Below, piece by piece: positions 11,754 through 22,700 of a stretch of 64,000 nt of DNA; position 1 is the first letter of the stretch, and each line of letters starts with the position of its first letter. The stretch is taken from positions 88,527,199 to 88,591,198 of the forward strand of contig NC_092811.1 of the NCBI RefSeq assembly GCF_040954645.1, read 5' to 3'. The translations under genes and the position numbers were made by a program. The notes under the pieces were generated by a model, which searched no databases, was not told where the DNA came from, and saw only the letters and a program-made list of their open reading frames with translations. Origin of the DNA: Diabrotica undecimpunctata (taxonomy: Eukaryota > Arthropoda > Insecta > Coleoptera > Chrysomelidae).

Positions 11754-14700
11754 TCAGATAACATTCTCTAGCCTGACCCTTTTTATAAAGTCTAGTAGCT
11801 TCGAGACTGTACCTTCCATGTAGCTATTTGCCGGTGGATTTTCTTCTCCTAATGCAAAGAACCGCACATTTGCCAGACTGTCACACTGACATAAAATGTG
11901 CTCTGCTGTTTCTTCTTCGAGGTGACAGAATCTGCACAGGTCATCATCTGATAATCCCATCAGCTTCAAGTGCCTATTCAGCTTACAGTGCCCTGTTATA
12001 AGACCTACTATGACCTTGACTGTTTTCCTGTCTTTGCTTATTAGGTCTGCCGTAAATTTTGGCGAATGTTCTGTAATGAACTGTTTCGCGTCTTTGTCCT
12101 GGTGAATTCCTCCACCATTCCAGAGATTTGCGAGCTACCCACTTCCTTGTAGCCGTTCTTGTTACTGATTTAGCAACTCCGCAGAAGGGTTCCGGTCCAA
12201 TGAATGGCAATGATGAGCCTTGTTTGGCCATTTCATCTGCTTTTTCATTGCCCTTATGACCCTCATGCCCCGGTACTCAGGCTACCGTAACCTTGCTACG
12301 GTCTCCTAGTTTATTTAGGGCACACACGCAATCCCATACTAGCTTAGAATTGACCTCTACAGAATTGAGTGCCTTAAGCGCTGCCTGACTATCTGTGAAG
12401 ATGGCAACTGAACAGAACGTTCTTTCCTGCCTTTCTATTTCTTCCACGCAGTGATGGATTGCAGTTATTTCCGCCTGGAAAACTGTCACATCCTTAGATA
12501 GACTTACCGGGAAATCTATCCCTTGATTTGTCCCTACTATGCCGGCTCCCACACCCTCCGGTGTTTTTGAGCCATCCGTGTACCAGGTAGCAGCAGCTTG
12601 TATGGGTACACCTTTATTCCAGTCTTCCCTGCCTGGTATCTTAATTGTGAACTTATTGTTAAAGCTATATCTCGTAACTGTTGCATCGATAGGTTTCCCC
12701 ATCACAATATCGGCTTTTAGCTCCTCGATTAGCTTTCTGTTGTCAGTACCATCCATCTGGCTTATATGTCGCTGACTATGGATTAATCTGTGCATCACGG
12801 ATCTGGCTTCGCCCTGTATAAAGATATGAAGTGGTGGTAGATTCAACAGGACTTCCAGCGATGCAGTAGAAGTTGTTTTTAAGGCCCCCGTAATACACAA
12901 GCATGCTAGCCTTTGTGTATTACCTAGCAGCCTTATTGCTCCCACTTGCTGCGTCTTTGTCCACCACGTCACCGAGCCATAGGTTATCATGGGTCTAATA
13001 ACCCTTGTATATAACCATAGAGTCATTTTGGGGTTAAGTCCCCAATTCTTACCGCACATTCTTCTACATCTGCCCAAGGACATAGTAGCTTTCTGTGTGG
13101 TTTTTAGAATGTGAGTATTTCATGTAAGCCTATGATCAAAATATACCCCAAGGTATTTTGTTTCTTTGGCAAATGAAATCTCTGTTCTTCCCAGCACCGG
13201 TGGTTTTAGGCCTTGTAGTGCTGTTTTTTTGGTGAAGTTGACAATTTGTGTTTTCTGAGCATTGACTATCAGTCTCTCTTGTTTACACCAGTCGTCAACT
13301 ATATTTAGGGCTGCTTGCATTCTCTCAGATACTACCTGAGCAAACCTGCCCCTGACAACGATTGCTATATCGTCAGCATATCCTAGACAATAAAAGCCTT
13401 CTGTGGACAGATTTCTGAGGAGATCATCTACCAAGGTTGCCCAAAGTAGAGGGGACAGAACTCCTCCTTGTGGACAGCCTCCACCTACTTTTGCTTTGAT
13501 GGTTGCTTTACCCAGAGTGGACATTACTGTCCTATTCTCCATCTGCATCCTTATCCATCTGCATATTACCGCAGGTGTGCCTCGTCTACTCATAGCCCCT
13601 ATCAAAGAGCTGGTGGTAACATTATTAAATGCCCCTTCTATATCTAAAAAAGCGGCCATTGCTATCTCTTTGTCCTCCATTGACTTTGAGATAAGCATAT
13701 TTAGATCATCCAACGCAGAGTCCGTAGATTTACCAGGTTGGTATGCATATTGACGATTGCTTAGAGGATTATCTTTTAGCACTTCGTCTCTGATGTACCT
13801 ATCAAGAAGCCTTTCCAGCGTTTTTAATAGAAAAGAAGATAGGCTTATCGGTCTATATGACTTTGGTGTTAGGTCTGATACTTTACCTACCTTAGGCAAG
13901 TATATGACTTTGACCTTTTGCCATATTTCCGGTACGATCCCCCATGCTAAAGTGGCTTTGAGGAGCTTGCATAGGTGTGGTATCAATACCTCTAATCCCA
14001 TATGCAACAGTATTGGATATATGCCATCTGTCCCTGGAGACTTATATGGCCGAAACTTATTTATAGCCCATCTAATTCTGTTTGGTCTTGTGATTGCTGT
14101 GGCTATTTTCCAATCTGTAGACCTTGGTCTAGTGAGCCTTTGGTCTATGTTGGTTTGCCTATCTGCATCATCCAGAATTGTTGAGCCCGTAAAGTGCGTG
14201 TTCATTAGTTCTCTAAGACTTTCCTCTTTGGTGTCCGTAAATTTGCCATTAGCTTTCTTTAGGAAACCTACTTCTTTGGTTGTAGCACCATCCTTTGCCA
14301 GGACTTTATGGATTCGAGAACATGCCGGGATATATGTAATCTCCTCGCAAAACTCTCTCCATGAATTCCTTTTGGCTTTCCGAATTTCTTTATTGTATAG
14401 CGTTAGCTTATACCTGTAGGCATCCCAATCTTGGTTACTTTTGGCTTTATTAAATAGGCTTCGGACTTCCGACCTCATCTTCCTTAAGCCGTTGTTCCAC
14501 CAGACTGAATTACTGCCCGTACTTTTCCTTGTTTTTTCTGGACAATTTTCCTGGTAAGCCGCCATAATAGCTTCGCTTATCGTTTCTGCCGCCGAATCTA
14601 TAACCTCTGGGCTTTTAAACGAAATCGTACATTCCTCGAGATTTTTACTGAGGGACTCCCTATATCCTACCCAGTTTGTATCTCTAGGATTCCTGTATTT

Positions 14701-15396
14701 AATTTCCGATTTAAAAATATCAAGGTCAAATCGTATATGTCTGTGATCCGAACATGAGGGTTCGTCAGACACAACCCAATTTGTTATTATATCACTTATC
14801 CTGCTCGTGCAGAGTGTTAAATCTAACACTTCTTTGCGTGCCTTAGTGACAAAAGTTGGCTTGTTTCCTATATTGGATATAACCAAACCTTCAGATAAGA
14901 TGAAATTCAAAATAGACTCACCCCTTGCATTAATGTTTGTGCTTCCCCACACGGTGTGGTGTGCGTTGGCATCACATCCTATAATGAGCTGTAATCCTTT
15001 TCCTAGACAATATGCAACTATGTCGCTTATAATGCTTGGTGGACACAGAGCCTCATCACCTGGAAAGTAGGCTGAACACACCACCAGTTTCTTCTCTCCT
15101 ACTTCCGTGGTTATAGTTAGAACAGCTGTAACAATATCATCAGTGCAGAGCACCGGGATTAATGTACAATCTACTCTATTACTGTGAATTATACACGACC
15201 TTGGCCTTACAGCTTTGGGTGCGTATAAAACCTTACCTTGTTTGGTTGATAGGCCAGCAATCTTCTCACCTATCCTCCAAGGCTCCTGCAGGAGGGCCAC
15301 ATCAATGCCTTCTTGTTCCAATCTTCTAACTAGCGTTGCCGATGCGGCTTTTGCATGTTGAAGATTGGCCTGCAGGAGCCTTATTTCTCTCTTCAT
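11754..15396 (-). pseudogene. LINE ORF2: endonuclease, RT, RNase H, Cys motif
   Basis: I choose the ATG at 15396, which overlaps the ORF1 stop as ATGA. It begins MKREIRLLQANLQHAKA. APE-type endonuclease motifs follow (QANLQHA, LLQEPW, GCDANAHH and CSDHRHI). Then comes reverse transcriptase with SPGTDGI, YRPISL, AAFLDIEGAFNNV, GCPQGGVLSPLLW and GYADDIAIV. RNase H has TWYTDGSK, FQAEITAI, TDSQAALKAL and GHEGHKGNEKADEMA. A final C-x2-C-x8-H-x4-C motif (CRFCHLEEETAEHILCQC) closes it. The frame is broken by two Trp-to-TGA changes (near 13120 and 12277) and one frameshift near 12110. Otherwise it is well preserved, so the insertion is fairly young. Confidence 0.85.
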
Positions 15397-16673
15397 TGCG
15401 AAGAGATGGCCGGTTCTGGATCTGTGGACATTCCTTCTTCCGTGGGTCCGACACACTCTTGGACATTAGTCCTTATGGGTGTGTCAGCTCCACCCGAAGA
15501 AGGTTGTTCCTCGTCCTGAGCCTCCATATGTAGGGAGGTCTCCCCTGTTTCACTGGAACGAGTTGCTGCTGGCTTTTCATTCCGTGTTTTTGTCTTCCCT
15601 TCTTTGGGTCGGAACGTTAACCGTCCTACTCCGAAAAAGGGTGACATTTTTAATTTCTGGAGTTCTTCTCGAGATTCAGAATCCATCGAGAAGGTCCATA
15701 ACACCCCTTTCTCTAAAGGTTTTCTACCCCAGACTGTCCATAGATGTGTCCTGAACCCATGGTTACTTATCCTTAGTCTATTAAGGATCCTTTTGGACTC
15801 AAGACGTTCCCCATGCTCGTCCTGTACGAAGGCAGTGCATGAGTGCGGCTTGAGTATGTCTTCCCCCTCCACAGCCCTGAGAGATGCACTCTCCCAAGGC
15901 CTCAGGGTTGGAATCACCTCCTTCAGCCACCGCGCACTTATGTCGTCCGCACAGTTAAGTTCCAGGAAACCCGGCCTGTATGTACTCTTCAGGAAGCGAA
16001 CCTGTGGTCCTGCTTCCGGAATTTTGTCATACGCACCCAAGATGGCTATTTCGACTGCCTTAAGCTTGTCTATATCCATCTTGGCTTCCGGGAATCCTGT
16101 TAGTACCACTGCAACCTTAACAGAAGCGGCAGCTTCGCTGAAAGTCACACCTTCGGTTCTTGGCCTTTTCCCTTTGCGTTGGCTTTCGGGTGGTGTGCTT
16201 CCGTCTGACCTTAGCCTTTTTGGGCCATCGATCTTCTGGGTTTGTATTACTTTTGTCATGGCCTTTATTGGCTTTGACGGCATCTCTTTTGCCCTTTCAG
16301 TCGCCTTGATGAAATTGGCTTTGATTACAGCCCTTTTGGCTTGAACGTAATCTTGGCCTTGTTTCACCAGCCTACTGATTTTGGCTTTAGAAACGCCAGA
16401 TAGCTTTGCAGCCCTAATTTCTTCGTCTGTCATGAGATCAACGTCTTCCAACGCTGTTACTCTGACAGCCTTTTTGTTTACTTGCCTATCAGCTTGGGAG
16501 ATTTCTTTAAAAATTCCGAGCCTTTCGGCGTTCGGATTTTCTCCAGAAGCTCCCTGCCCTTCGGCTTTAGGAACTGTGATTTTGGCTTTGGAGTTCCCTG
16601 GCCCTTCGGCATCGGGAACCCTTTGGCCCTGAGTTTTTTTTGTATTTGTTTTTGTTTGTTCTTGAGATTCCAT
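15393..16673 (-). CDS. LINE ORF1 protein (gag-like, DUF4780-like)
   Basis: 426 residues, intact. The N-terminal third is basic and rich in Lys, Ala and Gln with short repeats around KAEGQ. Residues of about 175-320 (VAVVLTGFPEAKMDIDKL through WLKEVIPTLRPWE and LKPHSCTAFVQDE) resemble the DUF4780 domain found in ORF1 of insect LINEs. No CCHC zinc knuckle is visible. The C-terminus is acidic and Ser/Thr-rich. ORF1 proteins bind the element RNA and form the RNP for retrotransposition. The stop TGA (15393-15395) overlaps the ATG of ORF2. Confidence 0.75.
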   Translation of the reverse strand: MESQEQTKTNTKKTQGQRVPDAEGPGNSKAKITVPKAEGQGASGENPNAERLGIFKEISQADRQVNKKAVRVTALEDVDLMTDEEIRAAKLSGVSKAKISRLVKQGQDYVQAKRAVIKANFIKATERAKEMPSKPIKAMTKVIQTQKIDGPKRLRSDGSTPPESQRKGKRPRTEGVTFSEAAASVKVAVVLTGFPEAKMDIDKLKAVEIAILGAYDKIPEAGPQVRFLKSTYRPGFLELNCADDISARWLKEVIPTLRPWESASLRAVEGEDILKPHSCTAFVQDEHGERLESKRILNRLRISNHGFRTHLWTVWGRKPLEKGVLWTFSMDSESREELQKLKMSPFFGVGRLTFRPKEGKTKTRNEKPAATRSSETGETSLHMEAQDEEQPSSGGADTPIRTNVQECVGPTEEGMSTDPEPAISSQ

Positions 16674-17081
16674 ATTGATCCCACGAGTAGCTAGGGAAAG
16701 ACAGTCAACCCCTCGCAGAGCCCCGCTTGCGAGGGTAAGGTCTAAATACTAAGGGGTGTGACCTGTTGCCCCAAAGAAACCGTTTGCGACACTGTCACCC
16801 CAGTGCCTCACAGCCTTCACCACGGTGTCTCACGGCTTGGCGTGGGGATTGTTTATCGACTATCTAGTCTAGATCCGCTGAGTTTAGTTTCAACAGGGCC
16901 ACCACGTGAAGGGTGCAATCGAAGATTGATTACACACCCCCAATCATTGTTGGGGGTACCCAGCGGTCTTGGGATAGTTTAAGGAGATGCAAAGTCCTAA
17001 GACTCTCCGTGCAAAACTTGTCCCCTGAGATTTGTTCTTTTCCCACTCAGCTTTACGCCGATTAGAAGAAGAGCGCATCCT
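16674..17081 (-). other. LINE 5' UTR
   Basis: This is a GC-richer segment between the 5' target-site boundary and the ORF1 ATG. It contains short C- and G-runs that could fold. Internal promoters are usual in LINE 5' UTRs, but I recognise no specific element here. Confidence 0.5.
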
Positions 17082-18130
17082 CCAGCGCCTTTAGTGGGAG
17101 CCCCAAATTTGGTAAGATATGTTTGTACTGCTTGTCTCCTAAAATCTAGTTGAGATATAGGTTCCGTCTTCCTGTAAACATTCCCTGCATTTACCATAGA
17201 AACATATAACAACCATGTGAAGGGTGCCCACCACCAGTTTTTATGTCTGATACTTATCTCATAAAGATTCTCATCTAACAAATCAGTACCTCTCATAAAT
17301 CGGTTATATTTAGTTATAACTGATGGACGACTGATTTGAATAATTTTTTTCTCTGTCCTTGAAAATCCTTTTACACTTTTACACTACTAGCTGGATTTAT
17401 TCCATGGCATGCAGACGCTGCAGCAACTGCATTGTTATCTAGCTATTTAACGATAACTATGGCATTATCCTTGTTTAGTATTGAAATATAGCCACCTCCC
17501 ATAGTTTGTTTCAAAAGATCTTTCTTATGGGGTAATGGGCAAGATTTTGGTATGCAGTTTTCCCGAATTGTTTAAGTTTCGGTTCTTCTAAAAATCTCAG
17601 TTGTTCTAAATAAAATAAAATATTAAAACCCGTAAATAGGTTGTCAAAATAACATTTGAATGGTAAAGTTTTGTAAGCTTCAGGGAATTGGAGCTAGGTT
17701 TTTCCAAATTTTGTTTCAAATGTGGTGTTTCCTTTGGGGTTTTTACCTTGGTATAGATCAAAATTTACTAGATACCCTGATGGAGTATTTACACACTATA
17801 TCTTGTAGCCGATCCTAATTGGTTTTCCCCGAATAAACTGTTTACAGGGATTTTTTTAATGGCCTTGGCATAGCCAATTGACCAGGAATGTCGCCCAAAA
17901 TATTTTATCATGGACTCATCAAATTCCAACTTTTGTTCTGTAATCCAGTTATCTAAAAAAAAATTTTCAACTTATCCATCAACGGCCTCAATTTCCACAT
18001 TTTATCAGATTTGCCCGGTTTGTTGTTATCTGCCTAGTGCAAACATTTTTGAGAGTCCATTTAATACCACAAACTTTGACACACTAATTCAACTAATAGT
18101 AATTTTGTTTTGAAGAATCCAGTTAAACCA
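17082..18130 (-). pseudogene. piggyBac transposase, N-terminal and catalytic part
   Basis: Minus-strand translation in shifting frames gives the piggyBac landmarks in order. These are MWKLRPLMDKL (about 17960-17995), FDESMIKYFGRH (about 17890-17925; first catalytic Asp), CYFDNLFTGFN (about 17630-17665; second Asp), a CHGINPA segment near 17405, and RGTDLLDENLYEISI with NWWWAPFTWLL (17200-17295; third Asp). Several stops and frameshifts separate these blocks, and the N-terminal region before MWKL is mostly missing. The enzyme would cut and paste DNA at TTAA. This copy cannot be active. The reading frame runs into the LINE insertion at 17081. Confidence 0.8.
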
Positions 18131-18484
18131 CCGCTTGTACTAATATTCGACAATAAAATGACGCAACCGTTATACTGAATTTCCAGTCTCAACAATATGA
18201 ACGTAAATAGAGATGGGCGCAATTGTTACCATATGGTAACGCTAGCCGTTCATGGGTTAATTTCGACCAAGTTGGCAAGTATTGGGAACGCATCTACAAG
18301 TATGAACTTGTCAAATATTCAAATAATTGAAATCCCTTTGACTCGCGGCATTTTTACCGATAACCGGCTGGACTTCACATGCGGCAAATAATTGTACAAG
18401 TAATGGCCGAGTGAACCACTCTCATATAGGCAAGTGACAAATATTTACCAAATACACGAGTAGTAGGAGTCCGCCTTTACAATT

Positions 18485-18849
18485 AGTTTTTACCAGCTTG
18501 TTTTCGCCAGGTCGATGTTGTTAAATAAATCAACTTGTTAGGTATAGGAAAACAAGGATATTTCCTTATAAAAAAATCGATGATACAGGAAAGATACAGG
18601 ATTTCGGTATTATATGTGTGTAATGCGCATATAAACTGATTTTGTATGTGATTTTTTCTTAAAAAAAGAGTGATGTTTATAAACAAAAAACAAAAAACGA
18701 AATACGAGAAAACGCTCAAAACAACAAAACAATAAACAAACAACAGGGACAACAGCGCAGAATAAAAACATCAATATGATGTGGGGAAAGTTAATTTTAA
18801 CATTTTCATTGTACTGTTATTAAAAGTAGACGATTCTAATTGCCCTTTA
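18485..18849 (+). other. Intron sequence, nothing recognised
   Basis: AT-rich unique-looking sequence between the nested piggyBac region and the hammerhead tandem repeats. Confidence 0.45.
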
Positions 18850-19167
18850 ATGGTGGAGCTCGATTGAAAAGAAATGCAACCAAATACTATCATTTCAACT
18901 TCTTTTCTCTACGTAAAGAGTGCAAAAGATAATGCTTTTTAAGGGTAAACTGTAGATATATTGTAGGAATAAAAGGTTATTCCTAACATCGTCCAATAGT
19001 TTCCAGTAAACTTGGATTTGCAATTTACCTAATTTGCCTTCGAACAGAAGTCTCCTGACTTCTTATTGCTTCATACAGAGGTTGCTATTAGCATACTCAG
19101 GTGTGTTATGTTACTATAATGACCATGTAGAAGACAAACAGTTTATTTTAGTTCAATCTACCATAAA

Positions 19168-19211
19168 TGTTCCTGATGAGAGTTGATATAACTCCAAACA
19201 CGTGTAGAACA
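19168..19211 (+). ncRNA. Hammerhead-ribozyme-like motif (unit 1)
   Basis: Stem I is TGTTC (19168-19172) pairing with GAACA (19207-19211). The core CTGATGA is intact (19173-19179). Stem II is GAGTT/AACTC with loop GATAT. The second core block is CAA where GAA is required (19195-19197). Stem III is the self-complementary ACACGTGT. The cleavage-site base is A (19206). Every helix forms. The single G12-to-C change should abolish or strongly reduce cleavage. Confidence 0.6.
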
Positions 19212-19452
19212 ATGACGGAGCTCGAATTCAAAAGAAATTCAATTGTCTACTTTTATTTCAACTTCTTTTTTCAACTTAAAGAGTACAAAAGATTGTGTTT
19301 TTAGGTGTAAACTGTAGAATTATTATCAGAATAAAAGGTTATTCCTAACATCGTCCATTAGCTTCCAGTAGACTTGTATTTGCAGTTTCACCTAATTCGC
19401 CATCGAAGAGAAGCCTGTTAACTTCTCATTTACGTGGTAACTTTTTTACGTG

Positions 19453-19498
19453 GGACCTGATAATGGGCTGACTTTGTGAAGCCCAAAACCGGTCGTCT
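19453..19498 (+). ncRNA. Hammerhead-ribozyme-like motif (unit 2)
   Basis: Stem I is GGAC with GTCT (one G-U). The core is CTGATAA, so G8 has become A. Stem II is GGGCT/AGCCC. The second block is AAA for GAA. Stem III is ACCGGT, self-complementary, and the cleavage-site base is C (19494). The order and minimal stem III match the hammerheads of Penelope-like elements. Two core G-to-A changes suggest it is dead. Confidence 0.55.
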
Positions 19499-20902
19499 AA
19501 CTTACAATTAAAACCAATTGTAAGTTTTTATTTTTTCTTTTTGCCCTTTAAAAATACTTTAGTTTGAACTTGATGAAACTTAGTACACCAGGAAATATGT
19601 TATAAATGCCAAATCTTGTAAGGGCAGAGAAGAAAGACAAAAAAACTTTATAGTAGACAATTACACGAAAAATATACGTTTTATGGGCTAAGATTGATAT
19701 AGGCCATGCATTTTTTCTTTTTAACATATAATTTAACTAAGATTTAATATATCAGACTAAATTCAACACTTTTAATTGCCTCTATAGTTAATAATCTATA
19801 TAGTACAGACCACTGATCTAGTGGTCAATACTGCATATCTAAAGTTGGTAACTGCAACTCCATTGACAATCACTCCTGTTTGTCCTCCATGATTTCACTA
19901 AAAATAAAGTTGGAATATGCATTTAACAGCAACGATGAAAGTACATAACATTGTCTCGCTTATTGTAAAATATGTATTTCTTCCTATGCATTACCATCTT
20001 TAACTCCATTGACAAATCTTCCTATTCAAATTCTCGACTATCTCATTACCGTCTCCTCAAAACTTGTTCCGGGAACTCACTCGACTGACTCTCCAGGTCA
20101 ATTAAGTACTTGCGACGTGAGTCTATATAACTGGTTTGTTCAAATAAAAAGATACCGTATCGTTCAAGTAGATTTTGATGGTTCTGTTTGGTGTAGCCCA
20201 AGTAACCCGTAGAAGACCTCTTCGTTATGAGATCAGTGTCGAAGACCAAACAGAGGTGGATCCTAGAGAACACGATTGGCGGTTTAATTTACCCAAACAT
20301 GGTAGATAGGCTACTGTTCTATATATTTGTTACACCTTTCAAATTTGCCGAGCTCTAGAATAAATTAATCAGTGATATATCGGTCTTTTCGTTTCAATAA
20401 TTTTCAGTATTATTCATGTAACTATAAAAAAAATTGGTTTAAAAATTAATAATTTGAAGATTACTTACGTTTTCACCAGTTTATTTTTTTTTTGCTCTAA
20501 AAACTGCGACAAATAAATATTCATTGTTGTAAAAGATGACGACGTTGTATTGTAAATCGCAGCATTTTCCTCATATTACAATACATGAGCGATAGGAGAT
20601 TTTTCTATTTATGGAAGAAAAATCGAATGGTAGATGTGAATTAGTCCAAGGTAAAAATGTATTGCTTAGATCGCCAAATACGCAGGTGGCGTTATAAAAA
20701 GACTTATAGACAGCTACCTTGTGGACAATGTGGTATTCAAATTTTTGTAGAAATAACCATTAATAAGCAGTTAAATACTTACAAATATAAATCTGTGAAA
20801 CCACGTTTTGAGATTTTCATTCATCATTTTTTTCTTTTTCCAACTCTAGCCAGTTTAAAAAAAACTAGTGTTTCAAGGGATTACTAATGATATAATATAT
20901 TA
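19499..20902 (+). other. Intron sequence with no recognised gene
   Basis: A short inverted repeat (CTTACAATT/AATTGTAAG, 19500-19527) follows the hammerhead. The remainder is AT-rich. Short open frames near 20010-20210 and 20657-20887 lack similarity I can name. Confidence 0.4.
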
Positions 20903-22700
20903 AGAATAATCCCGAACAATATAAAGAACTGGATAGAACTGTCAGCAGAAAGATAAAAGAATCAAAAGAGAAATGGTTACAAGAAAAATGTCAAGAGATA
21001 AAAGAGCTAGAACGAAGACACGATAGTTTTAATATGCATAAAAAATCAAGGAGTTTACTTATACTTACAAGAAAAAACAGTTTGGTAGGTTAATAGATGA
21101 GAACAACAAACTTATTGTAGATAAAGAAGAACAGTTGCAGACTTGGGCAAATTACATAAAAGATTTGTTTACGGATTATCGTCACATTTCTACGAACACT
21201 CTTGATCTGAATGGACCAAAAATATTGAAAAGTGAGGTGATAAAAGCTATAGATCAAACGAAAGATGGGAAAGCAACAGGATGCGATGAAATACCAGTCG
21301 AATTTTTAAAATTTTTTAACAAGAGAACAACCTGAATGTAGTATTGGAACTGTTTAATAAGATATACGATACTGGTCAAATTCCATCGGACTGGTTGAAA
21401 TCTACATTTGTGCCTCTTGTGAATATCGCCTTATAAGTATAATGAGTCACACCCTTAAAGTATTCTTACGTATTATCCATTCCAGAATACAAGCAAAATT
21501 AGAACACAGCATAAGTAAAACACAGTTCGGTTTTAGATGCGGTTTTGGAACTCGAGAGCCGCTCTTTGCAATACAAGTCTTGATTCAAAAATGTCTGGAT
21601 CAACAGAAATATGTTTACGCCTGTTTTATCGACTATGAGAAAGCATTCGATACTATCAAACATGACAAACTCATAGAACTATTACATCTTACAGGACTTG
21701 ACACTAAGGATATCCAGATTATAAAAAATCTATATTGGAATCAAATAGCCCACATGAAGAATGGACATATGGTGAGTGAAAACGTAACCATTTCGAGAGG
21801 GTTTAGACAGGGCTGTATTCTTTCGCCACTACTTTTCAAAGTGTATACGGAACAAATATTTCTAGAGACACTGGAAAAGTACAACGAGGGCATCAAGATT
21901 AATGGCGTACCAATAAGTAATTTTCGATATGCAGATGATACTGTTATACTGGTCGATAACATCTAAGATTTACAGATGATGCTAAATAGAGTAAATACAA
22001 CTGGCAACCAATTTGGACTGAAGATCAATAGAAAGAAAACTAAATTTATGGTGACCAGTAAAAAGAACATTCAACATATCGACCTGAATATTGAAGCCGA
22101 ACGTATTGAAAGAGTACACCGATTTAAATATCTGGGATATACAGTAAATGATAAGTGGGACCCAAACGTAGAGATTAAGATCCGAATTGAAATAGCAAGA
22201 TCCAAATTCATCAAAATGAGAAGGCTGTTAAGCAACCGCCATCTAAGCGTTAACCTCCGATGGCGCGCCACGAAATGCTACGTACTCTCTACGCTACTTT
22301 ACGGAGTTGAAGGGTGGACGTTAACAGCAGCAACTATAAAGAAGTTAGCGGCTCTAGAAATGTGGCTGTATTGGCGCATACTGAGAATACCTTGGACAGA
22401 CAGAGTGACCAACACAGAGGTATTAAGACGAATGGGTAAAGAGGTGGAATTGTTAACAACTGTTAAAAGGAGGAAAGCGTCATACCTGGGCCATGTGTTC
22501 CGTAATGATAAGTACAGTCTGCTACAGCTTATCGTGGAAGGCAAGATTGAAGGTAGATGAGGTTTGGGCAGAAAGAAGAAATCCTGGCTGAGAAACTTGA
22601 GAGAATGGTTTCAAATACCAGAAGCTGCGAACATAATACATGCGGCACAAAACAGAGAAACCTATCGTTTGATGGTCGCCAACCTTCGGTAGAAGACGGC
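20903..22700 (+). pseudogene. RTE-like LINE, reverse transcriptase remnant
   Basis: A 5'-truncated element. In order: a linker (KELERRHDSFNMHKK), LIDENNKLIVDKEEQLQTWA, ATGCDEIPVEFLK, then RT with MSHTLKVFLRIIHSRI, CFIDYEKAFDTI, SRGFRQGCILSPLLF and FRYADDTVILV. It continues with the thumb region (LKINRKKTKFMV, FKYLGYTVND, YGVEGWTLT) and the tail SYLGHVFRND with MVANLR at the 3' end. Breaks: a frameshift near 21320, a deletion before 21440 removing the LPK motif, a stop at 21964 after DNI, and stops at 22558 and 22690. The last bases (AAAGAAGAA) match the usual A/G-rich end of these elements. Endonuclease is absent. Confidence 0.75.

Larger units (their letters stand above)
11694..17081 (-). 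mobile_element. Non-LTR retrotransposon, nearly full length
   Basis: A 5388-bp element on the minus strand with a GC-richer 5' UTR (16674-17081), ORF1, ORF2 and a short 3' end without a long poly(A); the tail reads CTTAATCTAAT. It is flanked by the perfect direct repeat CCAGCGCCTTTAG at 11681-11693 and 17082-17094, a target-site duplication inside the piggyBac transposase. The endonuclease, RT, RNase H and Cys-motif order and the overlapping ORFs fit the R1/LOA/I group of LINEs. The exact clade is not settled by eye. Confidence 0.85.
11298..18256 (-). mobile_element. piggyBac element, dead, split by a LINE
   Basis: It is flanked on both sides by TTAA (11294-11297 and 18257-18260), the piggyBac target site. 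Its ends are inverted repeats, CCCTTTAACGGCG on the left and the reverse complement of GCCGTTCATGGG on the right. A subterminal CCATATGGTAAYGCTAGCC block lies about 130 bp inside the left end and about 20 bp inside the right end. The transposase remnants on the minus strand are listed separately. A 5.4 kb LINE interrupts the 3' part of the transposase. Confidence 0.8.
11041..18484. mobile_element. Outer TIR element hosting the piggyBac
   Basis: The sequences just outside the piggyBac are related in inverted orientation. ACTACTCGTGTATTT at about 11083-11098 matches the reverse complement of AAATACACGAGTAGT at about 18450-18465. Flanking TGTAAA...GAGTCC-type blocks continue the similarity on both sides, with an extra insert of about 25 bp in the left arm. 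Without the piggyBac this would be a non-coding element of about 480 bp. Its exact ends and family are not resolved. Confidence 0.4.
18850..19498 (+). repeat. Two tandem diverged units ending in hammerhead motifs
   Basis: Unit 1 (about 18850-19211) and unit 2 (about 19212-19498) share a series of blocks. These include GGAGCTCGATT/GGAGCTCGAATT, TTTCAACTTCTTTT, AAAGAGTRCAAAAGAT, GGTTATTCCTAACATCGTCC and CTTCTNATT. Unit 1 has an extra segment of about 100 bp before its end. Each unit ends in a hammerhead-ribozyme-shaped motif. This is the layout of pLTRs of Penelope-like elements, of retrozymes, or of hammerhead satellites. No protein-coding part of such an element is adjacent. Confidence 0.65.

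Noticed and set aside
13403..16632. Plus-strand frames of 60-246 codons opposite the LINE
   Set aside because: Antisense shadows of LINE ORF1 and ORF2, which have recognisable domains.
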